Shown here: positions 18,274 through 27,905 of the stretch, one piece after another
Position numbering within the stretch: position 1 is the stretch's first letter
How the letters are laid out: each line of letters starts with the position of its first letter
DNA from: Propioniferax innocua
GTDB taxonomy: Bacteria > Actinomycetota > Actinomycetes > Propionibacteriales > Propionibacteriaceae
Assembly (NCBI RefSeq): GCF_006716235.1
Contig: NZ_VFOR01000002.1
Location: 558,001 to 622,000 of the forward strand
Direction of reading: 5' to 3'
Length of the DNA: 64,000 nt
Notes under the pieces: model-generated
What the model was told of the DNA's origin: nothing
The model's input: the letters and a program-made list of their open reading frames with translations, nothing else
The model's database searches: none
Program-made: the position numbers and the translations under genes

Positions 18274-19770
18274 TCAGGCAGGTTCGACGCTGACGGTGTG
18301 CGAGTGATCGCCGACCGTGACGTTGTACTTGATCGGTTCACGGATGGCCTTGCTCGCACCACTGGCGGCGTCGGCCTCCTTCTTGACCTGTTCGGCGGTC
18401 TTGCCGACGTTCTTCGGCCCCTCATGACGCGTGGTGAAGAACTTGGGCGCCACTCCCGGGAACATCGCGTACGTCAGCACGTCCTCGTCGGTTCCGTCAG
18501 CCCCCGGCAGTTCAGCAGCCTCCACACGGAGGTTCTCCCACTCGGGCTCGATCAGGTCAGCCGGTCGCTGCGTGATCGGGGACTTCCCGGTCTGCTCCTC
18601 GGCCAGGGCGGTCACCTCAGCAGAACGTTCGCCCGGGCATTCGCCGTAGTAGCCGAGCATGAGATCGGCGAACTCGCCGGTCAGCACCTTGTAGCGACCC
18701 ATCAGGACGTTGAACACCGCCTGTGTGCCCACGATCTGGCTCGACGGTGTGACCAGCGGAGGGAATCCCGCGTCCTCACGGACCCGCGGCACCTCCTCCA
18801 TGACCTCCTTGACGCGGTCACCGGCGCCCTGCGCCTTCAACTGCGACTCCATGTTCGAGATCATGCCGCCGGGGATCTGCGACTTGAAGATGTCGGTGTC
18901 GACGCCGGTGATGGCCGACATGAACTCGGCGTAACGCGGGCGCACCTCAGCGAAATGGTCCCGCACGCGCTCCAGACGCTCCATGTCGACACCGGTTGAG
19001 TAACCGGTGCCCTCCAGCATCTCGATGAGGGACTCGGTCGGGTTGTGCCCCGGCCCAAGCGACATCGACGAGATCGCGGTGTCGACCACATCGGCACCGG
19101 CCTCGATGGCCTTCATCAGCGACACCAAGGTGACGCCGGTCGTCGAGTGACAGTGCACGTTGATCTGCACATCACCGTAGGTGTCCTTGATGCCCTTGAC
19201 GATGTCGTAGGCCGGCTGTGGCTTGAGCAGTGCAGCCATGTCCTTCAGCGCGATCGACTCGGCTCCCATGTCGAGCAGACGTCCCGCAAGTTGCACGTAC
19301 TTCTCGGTGTCATGCAGGGGCGAGACCGTGTAGCAGATCGTGCCCTGCGCATGCTTGCCCGTCTTGCGCACCGCCGCCATCGCGCGCTCGAGGTTGCGCG
19401 GATCGTTCAGCGCATCGAACACGCGGAAGACGTCCATACCGTTCTCCGCAGACTTCTCCACGAACTTGTCGACCACCCCATCGCCGTAGTGGCGGTAACC
19501 CAACAGGTTCTGGCCGCGCAGGAGCATCTGCAGACGTGAGTTCGGCATCAACTCACGGAAAGTCCGCAGTCGTTCCCACGGATCTTCATTGAGGAAGCGG
19601 ATACATGCGTCGAAGGTCGCGCCACCCCAGCACTCGACGCTCCAATAGCCGGCTCGGTCGATATCCTCACAGACGTCAACCATGTCCTCCATGGCCATGC
19701 GCGTGGCCATGAGGCTCTGGTGGGCGTCGCGCAAGGCAAGCTCGGTGACCCCGATCTGTTTCGTTTCCAT
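18274..19770 (-). CDS. Methylmalonyl-CoA carboxyltransferase 5S subunit
   Basis: Carboxylates pyruvate to oxaloacetate using carboxybiotin from the 1.3S subunit. About 498 residues form a TIM barrel of the pyruvate carboxylase carboxyltransferase type. Visible are LRDAHQSLMATRMAMEDM, LLRGQNLLGYRHYGDGVV, the carbamylated active-site lysine region SIALKDMAALL, and the metal-binding NVHCHSTTGVT. It is near identical in layout to P. freudenreichii 5S (505 residues). The ATG at 19770 follows a TTGACA-17-GATACG promoter by 6 nt; a GTG at 19788 would give 504 residues and is the alternative. Confidence 0.94.
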   Translation of the reverse strand: METKQIGVTELALRDAHQSLMATRMAMEDMVDVCEDIDRAGYWSVECWGGATFDACIRFLNEDPWERLRTFRELMPNSRLQMLLRGQNLLGYRHYGDGVVDKFVEKSAENGMDVFRVFDALNDPRNLERAMAAVRKTGKHAQGTICYTVSPLHDTEKYVQLAGRLLDMGAESIALKDMAALLKPQPAYDIVKGIKDTYGDVQINVHCHSTTGVTLVSLMKAIEAGADVVDTAISSMSLGPGHNPTESLIEMLEGTGYSTGVDMERLERVRDHFAEVRPRYAEFMSAITGVDTDIFKSQIPGGMISNMESQLKAQGAGDRVKEVMEEVPRVREDAGFPPLVTPSSQIVGTQAVFNVLMGRYKVLTGEFADLMLGYYGECPGERSAEVTALAEEQTGKSPITQRPADLIEPEWENLRVEAAELPGADGTDEDVLTYAMFPGVAPKFFTTRHEGPKNVGKTAEQVKKEADAASGASKAIREPIKYNVTVGDHSHTVSVEPA

Positions 19771-19776
19771 CTGCTT

Positions 19777-19805
19777 CGTATCAGGCACGGAACCTATTCT
19801 GTCAA
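19777..19805 (-). promoter_or_regulatory. Candidate promoter of the transcarboxylase operon
   Basis: A perfect TTGACA -35 (minus strand, 19805-19800) is followed after 17 bp by GATACG (19782-19777). That hexamer ends 6 nt before the 5S ATG. The -10 match is weak, but the spacing is ideal and would give a leaderless transcript. Confidence 0.45.
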
Positions 19806-19856
19806 CTCCGGTCGTGCCGCCCAGCACCCTCCCCCTGTCTTGCCGTCCACGGGGAT

Positions 19857-19893
19857 CGCATATCCTTTGGTGAGTATGCCGCTGGGATATGCG
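19857..19893. repeat. Inverted repeat upstream of the transcarboxylase operon
   Basis: CGCATATCC and its exact complement GGATATGCG are separated by 19 nt. It could be a hairpin ending transcription of the minus-strand frame at 19969, or a regulator site about 50 bp upstream of the transcarboxylase promoter. Apart from this, 19806-19968 holds nothing recognisable. Confidence 0.4.
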
Positions 19894-19968
19894 GCCTCGG
19901 TTCGAGAGCCGACCATGCCGGCTCAGCCGGGCATCATGAGGAAAGATCTCAGTCAGCCCGAAGTGTGA

Positions 19969-20412
19969 TCATGTTCCCGAAGGTCTGCTGGCACCGATCT
20001 CCATATCCGTGAAGGAGTAGGCCGGCCAAGGCCCGAGAAAGCGAATCGTGACCGCAGGCTCGGCTTCTCGGATAGAGGTCAGCACGGCCCCCACCGTGGG
20101 GATGTCGACGCGGTCGGTGAGGCAGGCCATCGTCAGGACGGGCACCAGGCCCGGATCGGTCAGGGGGCGCCGGTACTCCTCGATCTGAGCACAGTGTCGG
20201 GCCAGCCGGGCGCGCCAGTCGGGGTAATAGTCATCAGCGGCTCGGTCGACGATGCCCTTCTTGGCTTTCTCCACGCGCTTCTCAAGGAGTCTGCGCACCC
20301 CGGCCGGACGGTTCGCTGCTTCCTCACGGAGCCGTGCGACCTCCGGGTCATCTGCGCAGAACGACTCCAGGCCAAGTGAAATCTCGACGCGCAGTTCCGC
20401 CTTGCCGTCCAA
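19969..20412 (-). CDS. Truncated GvpL/GvpF-like protein, possible gene remnant
   Basis: A 147-residue frame. Its end TIRFLGPWPAYSFTDMEIG matches the characteristic C-terminal GPWPPYSF motif of gas vesicle proteins GvpL/GvpF. DGKAELRVEISL and PAGVRRLLEKRVEKAKK resemble the preceding part of that family. Only the C-terminal domain is present. The frame is closed upstream by a TGA near 20454, and its first possible start is a TTG at 20412. No other gas vesicle gene is nearby. I read it as a degraded or single-domain relative; the start is uncertain and it may not be expressed. Confidence 0.5.
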   Translation of the reverse strand: MDGKAELRVEISLGLESFCADDPEVARLREEAANRPAGVRRLLEKRVEKAKKGIVDRAADDYYPDWRARLARHCAQIEEYRRPLTDPGLVPVLTMACLTDRVDIPTVGAVLTSIREAEPAVTIRFLGPWPAYSFTDMEIGASRPSGT

Positions 20413-20519
20413 CGCGGCCGAGAACCTGAACAGACCTTCCGGCTCTCAACCAGCCGCCTCATCCCGCTGTGCAACGATGAGTCAGTGGTCCCCACGACCC
20501 CACCAGACAGGAGGCTCGC

Positions 20520-21638
20520 ATGTCTCAGTGGTTCACCGACTCCTTCAAATCGGAGTTCGAGCGCACCAGCGAACAGCTTGGGCGCTTCAATCTCGCAGTC
20601 TTCGGCAAGACCGGTGTCGGCAAGTCCACACTCATCAACGCGATCTTCGGCGAAGAGGTGGCACGGACCGGAATCGGCGAACCGGTCACCCGCGGCAGCC
20701 ATCTCTATCTCGACAAACGCGGACGCCTCGGCCTCATCGACACCGAAGGATTGGAAGTCGGACGCGACGACAAGCAACTCATCGGCGACCTGCGCAAGCT
20801 GATCCGCACCACGCGCCGGCTACCGCTGGCCGAACAGATGCACGTCGCCTGGTACTGCGTACGCCCCATGGACCGCCGTTTCGAAGATTCCGAGGCCGAT
20901 TTCATCCGCGAGCTCGACAGGCTCGGCGTCCCCACCCTCGTGGTGCTGACGCAGGTGCCCCGGGACGACCAGGGTCGTTTCCATCCCGACGCCATAGCCA
21001 TGGCACACCACATCGCAGACATGGGGCTGCCCATCGTGGGGCACCCCCACATGACCAACGCAGCGAGGGACCGGTTCACCGGTCAGCCAGCACACGGCTT
21101 GATGGAGCTGTTGCGCGAGACCTTTCGCACAACACCCGAGGCTGTCCACGAGGCGCTCGCGAGCGCGCAGACGATTGATCCCCAAGCGAAGAAGAGCGTC
21201 GCGCAGAGAGCGGTGACCGCAGCAGCAGCCACCGCCGCAGGCGTGGCCGCAACACCGATCCCGTTCGCAGATGCCGCCGCGCTCGTACCCATCCAGCTCG
21301 GCATGATGGCCCGCATCTCCCACGTGTTCAACATTCCATTCGACCGCGCGGCAATGCTTGCAGTGGCCTCCACCTCGGCGGCCACGGTGGGCGGACGCAC
21401 CGCCGTCACGAACCTCATCAAGCTCCTCCCGGGAGCCGGCAGCATCACCGGCGGGGTCATCGGGGCCGGCGTCGCCTCCGCCTTCACGTTCGCGATGGGT
21501 CAGGCCTGGATTTCGGTCTGTGAACGCGTCGCCCAAGGACGCTTCCGCACAGCGAGTGGCGTCCTCGACAATGCTGCGGTGCGCAAAGCCTTCACCGATG
21601 AGTTCGCCCGGCGGGCGCCACAGATTCGCCGTGAATGA
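20520..21638 (+). CDS. Era/YcjF-like GTPase with C-terminal DUF697-type membrane region
   Basis: Residues 20-200 form a GTPase domain: P-loop GKTGVGKST near residue 30, a switch II glycine in LIDTEGLEVG (D-T-E-G instead of D-T-P-G), and the base-recognition step in VVLTQVPRDD (TQ rather than NKxD). The C-terminal 150 residues are Ala/Gly-rich and hydrophobic (AAAATAAGVAATPIPFADAAALVPIQLGMM), the DUF697-like pattern that associates with membranes. Function is unknown; relatives take part in membrane or stress processes. AGGAGG 8-9 nt upstream sets the ATG. It is divergent from the GvpL/F-like frame. Confidence 0.8.
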   Translation: MSQWFTDSFKSEFERTSEQLGRFNLAVFGKTGVGKSTLINAIFGEEVARTGIGEPVTRGSHLYLDKRGRLGLIDTEGLEVGRDDKQLIGDLRKLIRTTRRLPLAEQMHVAWYCVRPMDRRFEDSEADFIRELDRLGVPTLVVLTQVPRDDQGRFHPDAIAMAHHIADMGLPIVGHPHMTNAARDRFTGQPAHGLMELLRETFRTTPEAVHEALASAQTIDPQAKKSVAQRAVTAAAATAAGVAATPIPFADAAALVPIQLGMMARISHVFNIPFDRAAMLAVASTSAATVGGRTAVTNLIKLLPGAGSITGGVIGAGVASAFTFAMGQAWISVCERVAQGRFRTASGVLDNAAVRKAFTDEFARRAPQIRRE

Positions 21639-21676
21639 CCACCCGACGGCTGAACGGGCTCAGGGATGAAACGGGC

Positions 21677-22531
21677 TCAGGGGTAATCGGGCGCTGCGGG
21701 AAGACCACGATATTCCTCGAGGGTCCGCACCCCTTCGTGATGCATCCGCGTCGCGGTCTCGATACCGACGAAGCGGAAATGCCATGGCTCGTAGGCGTAG
21801 CCGATCACCGGCGTCAGATCCTGTGGGTATCGGAGCAGGAAGCCGTATCGCCAAGCGTTCTCGGCGAGCCACTTTCCTTCAGCGGTCTCACCGAAGCAGG
21901 GCTGAAGCGTGCATTGCCCATCGGGACGTCCCACGTCGGCGGCCAGCCCGGTCTGATGCTCGCTGTGACCGGGGCGGGCACTCACGAGGTCGGCCTCGTC
22001 GCCACGCTCGGCACGCTTCTGCGTATAGATGGCCTCCTGCTCCTGGAAGGAGCGGTATCCGCTGGTGATCGAGAACTCCACACCGGCGGCCCGTGCGGCT
22101 CCGTGCATCTCGTCCAGGGCACGGGCCGCCTCGGGGCGCAGGAGCTCACCGCTGGGGTTGGGAACGTGGGCCGGATTGGTCAGGTCGGTGGGGCCGTAGT
22201 CCGCCGGCAGTGGGCGCTGTTTGTTCACCACCACGTCGACGCTGTTGGGGTGATCGATGTCCGCCGGCGGGGGCTGGGGCGTTTCTGGGGGCTCGGGAGT
22301 GGGGGTCGGCGTCGGCGTGGGAGTCGGTGTGGGCACGACCTCGATCTCGGGATCCTCCGGCCCGGCCACGGCATTCCCCACGCGCTCCTCGTAGGAGCCG
22401 AGGACCACCGCGCTGCCCCCGAAGACCACCAGCACCAGCGCACCGATGCCCACGGCCGCTCGCCGGGAAGAGATCGGAAGACGGGACGCAGCCCGCTTGG
22501 GTGCGGGGCGCGGGGAAGTGCGCGGTGCCAT
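21677..22531 (-). CDS. D-alanyl-D-alanine carboxypeptidase, VanY (M15) family
   Basis: Membrane-anchored peptidoglycan hydrolase that trims the terminal D-Ala. The 284 residues comprise a basic cytoplasmic tail, a membrane helix (VGIGALVLVVFGGSAVVLG, residues 27-46), and a proline/threonine spacer of PT repeats (about 66-80). The M15B catalytic domain follows. Zinc ligands and catalytic residues appear in SGYRSFQEQ, GHSEHQTGLAADV (SxHxxGxAxD) and EPWHFRFVG. It is convergent with the GTPase gene, with a short direct repeat (AACGGGCTCAGGG) in and beside its 3' end. Confidence 0.9.
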   Translation of the reverse strand: MAPRTSPRPAPKRAASRLPISSRRAAVGIGALVLVVFGGSAVVLGSYEERVGNAVAGPEDPEIEVVPTPTPTPTPTPTPEPPETPQPPPADIDHPNSVDVVVNKQRPLPADYGPTDLTNPAHVPNPSGELLRPEAARALDEMHGAARAAGVEFSITSGYRSFQEQEAIYTQKRAERGDEADLVSARPGHSEHQTGLAADVGRPDGQCTLQPCFGETAEGKWLAENAWRYGFLLRYPQDLTPVIGYAYEPWHFRFVGIETATRMHHEGVRTLEEYRGLPAAPDYP

Positions 22532-22628
22532 GACCCCAGCGTAGGGGCGCCCACACCGTGACCGAAGCCGACGCTCCGGCCCCCTTCACCTGACCAACGG
22601 CCCGGGCCAAGGGGGGACGACACCCGCC

Positions 22629-22650
22629 GTTCATCTTTGGTTCATGACAC
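22629..22650 (+). promoter_or_regulatory. PHO-box-like pair of 11-bp repeats upstream of the CPBP protease gene
   Basis: GTTCATC and GTTCATG begin at 22629 and 22640, exactly 11 bp apart, differing from the GTTCACC consensus at one or two positions. A third GTTCATC at 22690 is out of register. The site lies about 75 nt upstream of the start codon at 22725. Phosphate control of that gene is a possibility only. Confidence 0.4.
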
Positions 22651-22724
22651 CCACATCTCAACATGGCTTCAATGGCGCCGACATGACCGGTTCATCATGG
22701 GTCACCTGAGCACCAAGGAGAACA

Positions 22725-23609
22725 ATGAACGTGGGCACATCCGCGACGACGTCACCGGACACCGCATCCGGCCCTCCGACGCGCCGGTTCCACTGGGTCG
22801 CCCGACTGGCATTCACCGTCGCGGCCATGTTCCTGACCTTTGTCGGTGGGGCGCTCGCCGGGTTGATCGCCTGGCCCCTGCACGAATTCATCGATCCGGA
22901 GCCGGATTCGTTCCTCGATCTGCTGCTCCTGGAGCTGCCCTCGCTCGGCATGGTCGCCGCCACCTTGGTGATCGTGTGGGTCCTCATGCGGTTCGTCGAC
23001 CGCCGCCCGTGGCGTCAGGCCGGCCTCACGTGGCGCTCCGTCGACATCGTCTGGTTCGTGGGGGCGCTGCTGGCCATGACCGCGCTGACGATGACCGTCG
23101 GCTTCATCGCCCGCACGGCCGGTGTGTCCTATGAGCCCGAACCCAGCGCCTATCCGGCCGCATGGATGACGGTGATGGACCTCATCTTCCGAGCCCTGAT
23201 CCACGCATCGTTCTGCGAGGAGCTCATCTACCGCGGCTATCTGATGCAGACCCTGGAGATGCGTCGCCGCCCGTGGGTGGTGGCCGCGATCAGCGCCCTT
23301 TCATTCGGTTCCCTGCACCTGCTCTCCCAGGGGAACGACGCCAGTCCTTGGCTGTACGCACTCCACGCGAGCGGCTTCGCCATGTTCGCAGCGGCGGCCG
23401 TGGTGGTGACGCGCAGCATCTGGCCCGCGGTGGGGATCCACTTCGGCACCTACGTGGCCACGGACCTGATGCGGTGGCTGGGCCTGGGCGACGGACCGAT
23501 GACGTGGCTCACGGTCGGCGCTGCCGGCTGGCTCATCGGCACGATCATGATCGTCGTGCACAAGCGTCGCGTCAGGGAAATCCCCGACCCGTTGTTCCCG
23601 ACGAAGTGA
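22725..23609 (+). CDS. CPBP-family intramembrane metalloprotease
   Basis: Integral membrane protein of 294 residues with about eight hydrophobic helices. The Abi/CPBP signature is present: EELIYRGYL (EExxxR) near residue 164, SFGSLHLL (FxxxH) and a late IHFGTYV (HxxxB). These place glutamates and histidines of a presumed zinc site in the membrane. Bacterial members process prenylated or other membrane substrates, or protect against bacteriocins; the target here is unknown. AAGGAG lies 5-6 nt before the ATG. A PHO-box-like pair occurs upstream. Confidence 0.87.
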   Translation: MNVGTSATTSPDTASGPPTRRFHWVARLAFTVAAMFLTFVGGALAGLIAWPLHEFIDPEPDSFLDLLLLELPSLGMVAATLVIVWVLMRFVDRRPWRQAGLTWRSVDIVWFVGALLAMTALTMTVGFIARTAGVSYEPEPSAYPAAWMTVMDLIFRALIHASFCEELIYRGYLMQTLEMRRRPWVVAAISALSFGSLHLLSQGNDASPWLYALHASGFAMFAAAAVVVTRSIWPAVGIHFGTYVATDLMRWLGLGDGPMTWLTVGAAGWLIGTIMIVVHKRRVREIPDPLFPTK

Positions 23610-23635
23610 CCTGCCGCCGGACCGACAGGCCCCCC

Positions 23636-23683
23636 ATGGATTGACGACGACATGGATTGACGACGACATGGGCTGACGACGAC
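23636..23683. repeat. Three tandem copies of a 16-bp unit
   Basis: ATGGATTGACGACGAC occurs at 23636 and 23652 exactly, and at 23668 with two substitutions. It sits between the CPBP protease stop and typA. The unit carries in-frame stops, so it is not coding. Confidence 0.75.
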
Positions 23684-23775
23684 GAGGAGGGTCGAAAGGA
23701 CGAAGGTTCACGACAAGAGGTGTGAGAGGATCACCATCGGCCACGCACGGCCGCTCCCGACCAGGAAGAACGTTC

Positions 23776-25635
<1,860 letters not shown>

Positions 25636-25814
25636 CCCACCAGCACCGGGTGAGCAAACTGTCAGGTGATCGTTGCCGGTTCGTGACCTTCTGATTCAGC
25701 GAGAATCGGCCCTTGGCCGTACCGTGGCAAGTGTCCTGTAATCCCATGGTCGGATCAGGGCTTCATCAGGGGGAACCGGCCCCGATGGGTCGGCTGACGA
25801 AGTAAGGAAGCTGT

Positions 25815-27713
25815 ATGAAGTCGTTGAAGACAGCAGCGATCGGAGTGCTCACGGCAGCGCTGATGTTCACCACCCCGGGCCTCGCCATGGCGGCCCCCGG
25901 TGATGCGACGTCGAGCCCCACCGCGACTCCGACGCCCACACCCACTCCAACGCCCACGCCGACGGCCACTCCGACGCCCACGGCATCGCCCACCCCGACG
26001 GCTTCCCCGACTCCGTCGCCGACCCCGCAGGCCACCCCGACGGTGACGCCGAAGGCACAGGCGACCTCGGAGGCCACCGAGGCGATCCGGGCTCTCCGCA
26101 AGAAGAACTCGTGGCTCGGCAAGTCGGCCGGCTCGGAGAAGGCCATCAACGGCGGCCGCTACCAGAACTACGAGAACGGCCGGATCTACTGGAGCAGGTC
26201 GACCGGCGCCAAGTACGTCCGTGGCCTGATCCTGCAGGAGCTGGATGCCATCGGCGGAACGGACCGGATCGGCTTCCCCCGCACCAATGAGTACGAGGGA
26301 CCCCGGGGGTCGCGGCAGAGCGAGTTCACCGGCGGTCGGATCTACTGGAGCCCGAGCACCGGCGCACACGCAGTCCTGGGCGACATCTACAAGGTCTTCA
26401 CCAACGAGGGTTCCGCCTCCGGACCGGTCGGGCTGCCCACCAGCGGTGAGTTCGCGGTCGGACGCGGAGCAGTCGCCCAACGTTTCCAGCACGGCCTGGC
26501 CCTGTGGACCCCACAGGGCGGCGCCCACATGGTGCGCGGCATGATCCTCAACGAGTACGCCAAGTACAACTGGGAGCGCGGCCCGCTTGGCCTGCCGGTC
26601 AGCAATGAAGGTCAGGCCAAGGGTGCCCGCGTGTCCTACTTCGAGCATGGAGCCATCTACTGGAGCCGCGGCAACGGCACCCGCACCATCCGAGGCGACA
26701 TCTACAAGCGCTACATGCAGATGGGCCGTCACACGTCGGCTCTCGGCGTCCCGATGTCGAGTGAATTCTCCGGCGGCCACGGCACCCGCGTCACACGCTT
26801 CCAGCACGGCGGCCTCATCATCTGGAAGGCCGACCGCGGAGCGAAGGCCATCTACGGCAAGATCGTCAAGAAGTACGGCGAGCTCGATTGGGAACGCGGC
26901 CCGCTCGGCGCCCCTCTCAGCAATGAGTTCACCGGCGGCCACGGCGTCCGTGTCAACACCTTCGATCGCGGCGCCATCTACTGGCATCCGACCACCGGCG
27001 CCGACGCCAATGCCGTCTACGGCAAGATCTTCTCCGAATACCACGACCGTGGCCGCGAGAACGGCGTGCTGGGCATGCCGACCTCCTCGGAGTTCTCCGG
27101 CGGCAAGGGATCCCGCGTCAACCGCTTCCAGAACGGCATCATCATCTGGACAGCCCGCACCGGTTCATGGACCGTCCGCGGCAAGCTCCTCGAGGGTTAC
27201 GCCCAGCGAGGCTACGAGCGCGGCTCCCTCGGCGCACCCAAGGGCAACGAGTTCGGCACCGGCAAGGGCTGGGCCCAGGACTTCGAAGGTGGACGCCTCT
27301 ACTACGAGGGCGGCAAGTTCCGTGTCGAGGGCAATGTGAACGTGGATCCGCGCTGCCAGACCGGCCGCGTGCTGTGCATCAGCAAGGGCGACCGCAAGAT
27401 GCGTTGGATGATCGACGGCCGCGTCATCAAGACCTTCGACGCACGCTTCGGCAAGGCCTCCACCCCGACGCGCAACGGCACCCACCAGGTGTTCCGCAAG
27501 GTGCGTGACGAGGTCTCGTGGATGTACGGCAACACCCCGATGCCGTTCGCGATGTACTTCGACGGGGGTCAGGCCGTCCACTACAGCTACGACTTCGCCG
27601 CCCGCGGTTATGCCGGCGCGTCGCACGGTTGTGTGAACATCCGTGACTACGAAGGTCTCCAGTGGCTGTATGACACACAGGTGAAGGTTGGGGACAAGGT
27701 CGTCGTCTACTGA
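25815..27713 (+). CDS. Secreted L,D-transpeptidase with LGFP repeats
   Basis: A 632-residue exported cell-wall protein. It has a signal peptide (residues 1-26, AMA-A), a long TP-rich spacer (about 33-80), seven LGFP repeats of about 55 residues each (GFPRTNEY, GLPTSGEF, GLPVSNE, GVPMSSEF, GAPLSNEF, GMPTSSEF, GAPKGNEF), and a C-terminal YkuD domain. That domain has the catalytic cysteine near residue 606 in SHGCVNI, with an upstream HYSYDF histidine. It probably forms 3-3 peptidoglycan cross-links while the LGFP repeats hold it to the envelope. AAGGAAG precedes the ATG. Confidence 0.92.
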   Translation: MKSLKTAAIGVLTAALMFTTPGLAMAAPGDATSSPTATPTPTPTPTPTPTATPTPTASPTPTASPTPSPTPQATPTVTPKAQATSEATEAIRALRKKNSWLGKSAGSEKAINGGRYQNYENGRIYWSRSTGAKYVRGLILQELDAIGGTDRIGFPRTNEYEGPRGSRQSEFTGGRIYWSPSTGAHAVLGDIYKVFTNEGSASGPVGLPTSGEFAVGRGAVAQRFQHGLALWTPQGGAHMVRGMILNEYAKYNWERGPLGLPVSNEGQAKGARVSYFEHGAIYWSRGNGTRTIRGDIYKRYMQMGRHTSALGVPMSSEFSGGHGTRVTRFQHGGLIIWKADRGAKAIYGKIVKKYGELDWERGPLGAPLSNEFTGGHGVRVNTFDRGAIYWHPTTGADANAVYGKIFSEYHDRGRENGVLGMPTSSEFSGGKGSRVNRFQNGIIIWTARTGSWTVRGKLLEGYAQRGYERGSLGAPKGNEFGTGKGWAQDFEGGRLYYEGGKFRVEGNVNVDPRCQTGRVLCISKGDRKMRWMIDGRVIKTFDARFGKASTPTRNGTHQVFRKVRDEVSWMYGNTPMPFAMYFDGGQAVHYSYDFAARGYAGASHGCVNIRDYEGLQWLYDTQVKVGDKVVVY

Positions 27714-27740
27714 CGCACAGGCCCCGAACAACACAACGCA

Positions 27741-27774
27741 GACGGCGCCCCGGTCATGTGACCGGGGCGCCGTC
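27741..27774. terminator. GC-rich hairpin after the LGFP-transpeptidase gene
   Basis: A perfect 16-bp inverted repeat (GACGGCGCCCCGGTCA, loop TG) starts 28 nt after the stop codon. It can fold strongly and ends transcription from the left; the symmetric shape could also serve the convergent SulP gene. A true T-run is missing, as is common in actinobacteria. Confidence 0.75.
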
Positions 27775-27810
27775 GTGTTCGGCGATATCCCTGCGTGAGT
27801 GGCCAGCCCA

Positions 27811-27858
27811 TGTGGTGAGCGGCCGATGTGGTGAGCGGCCGATGGGGTGAGCGGCCGA
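27811..27858. repeat. Three tandem copies of a second 16-bp unit
   Basis: TGTGGTGAGCGGCCGA occurs at 27811 and 27827 exactly and at 27843 with one change; partial copies extend on both sides. It lies between the hairpin and the SulP stop codon. Confidence 0.75.
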
Positions 27859-27905
27859 TGGGGTGGCCGGGATTCCCTCCCCCCCTCGAATCCCCTCTCG
27901 AAAGG

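Noticed and set aside
19720-19968. Small plus-strand frame between the 5S gene and the GvpL/F-like frame
   Set aside because: Overlaps the 5S start region and its promoter, has no ribosome site and no recognisable content.
25924-26010. Repeated ACGCCCAC/ACTCC triplet-rich DNA that could look like a short repeat array
   Set aside because: It encodes the Thr-Pro spacer of the LGFP protein; not CRISPR or a non-coding repeat.
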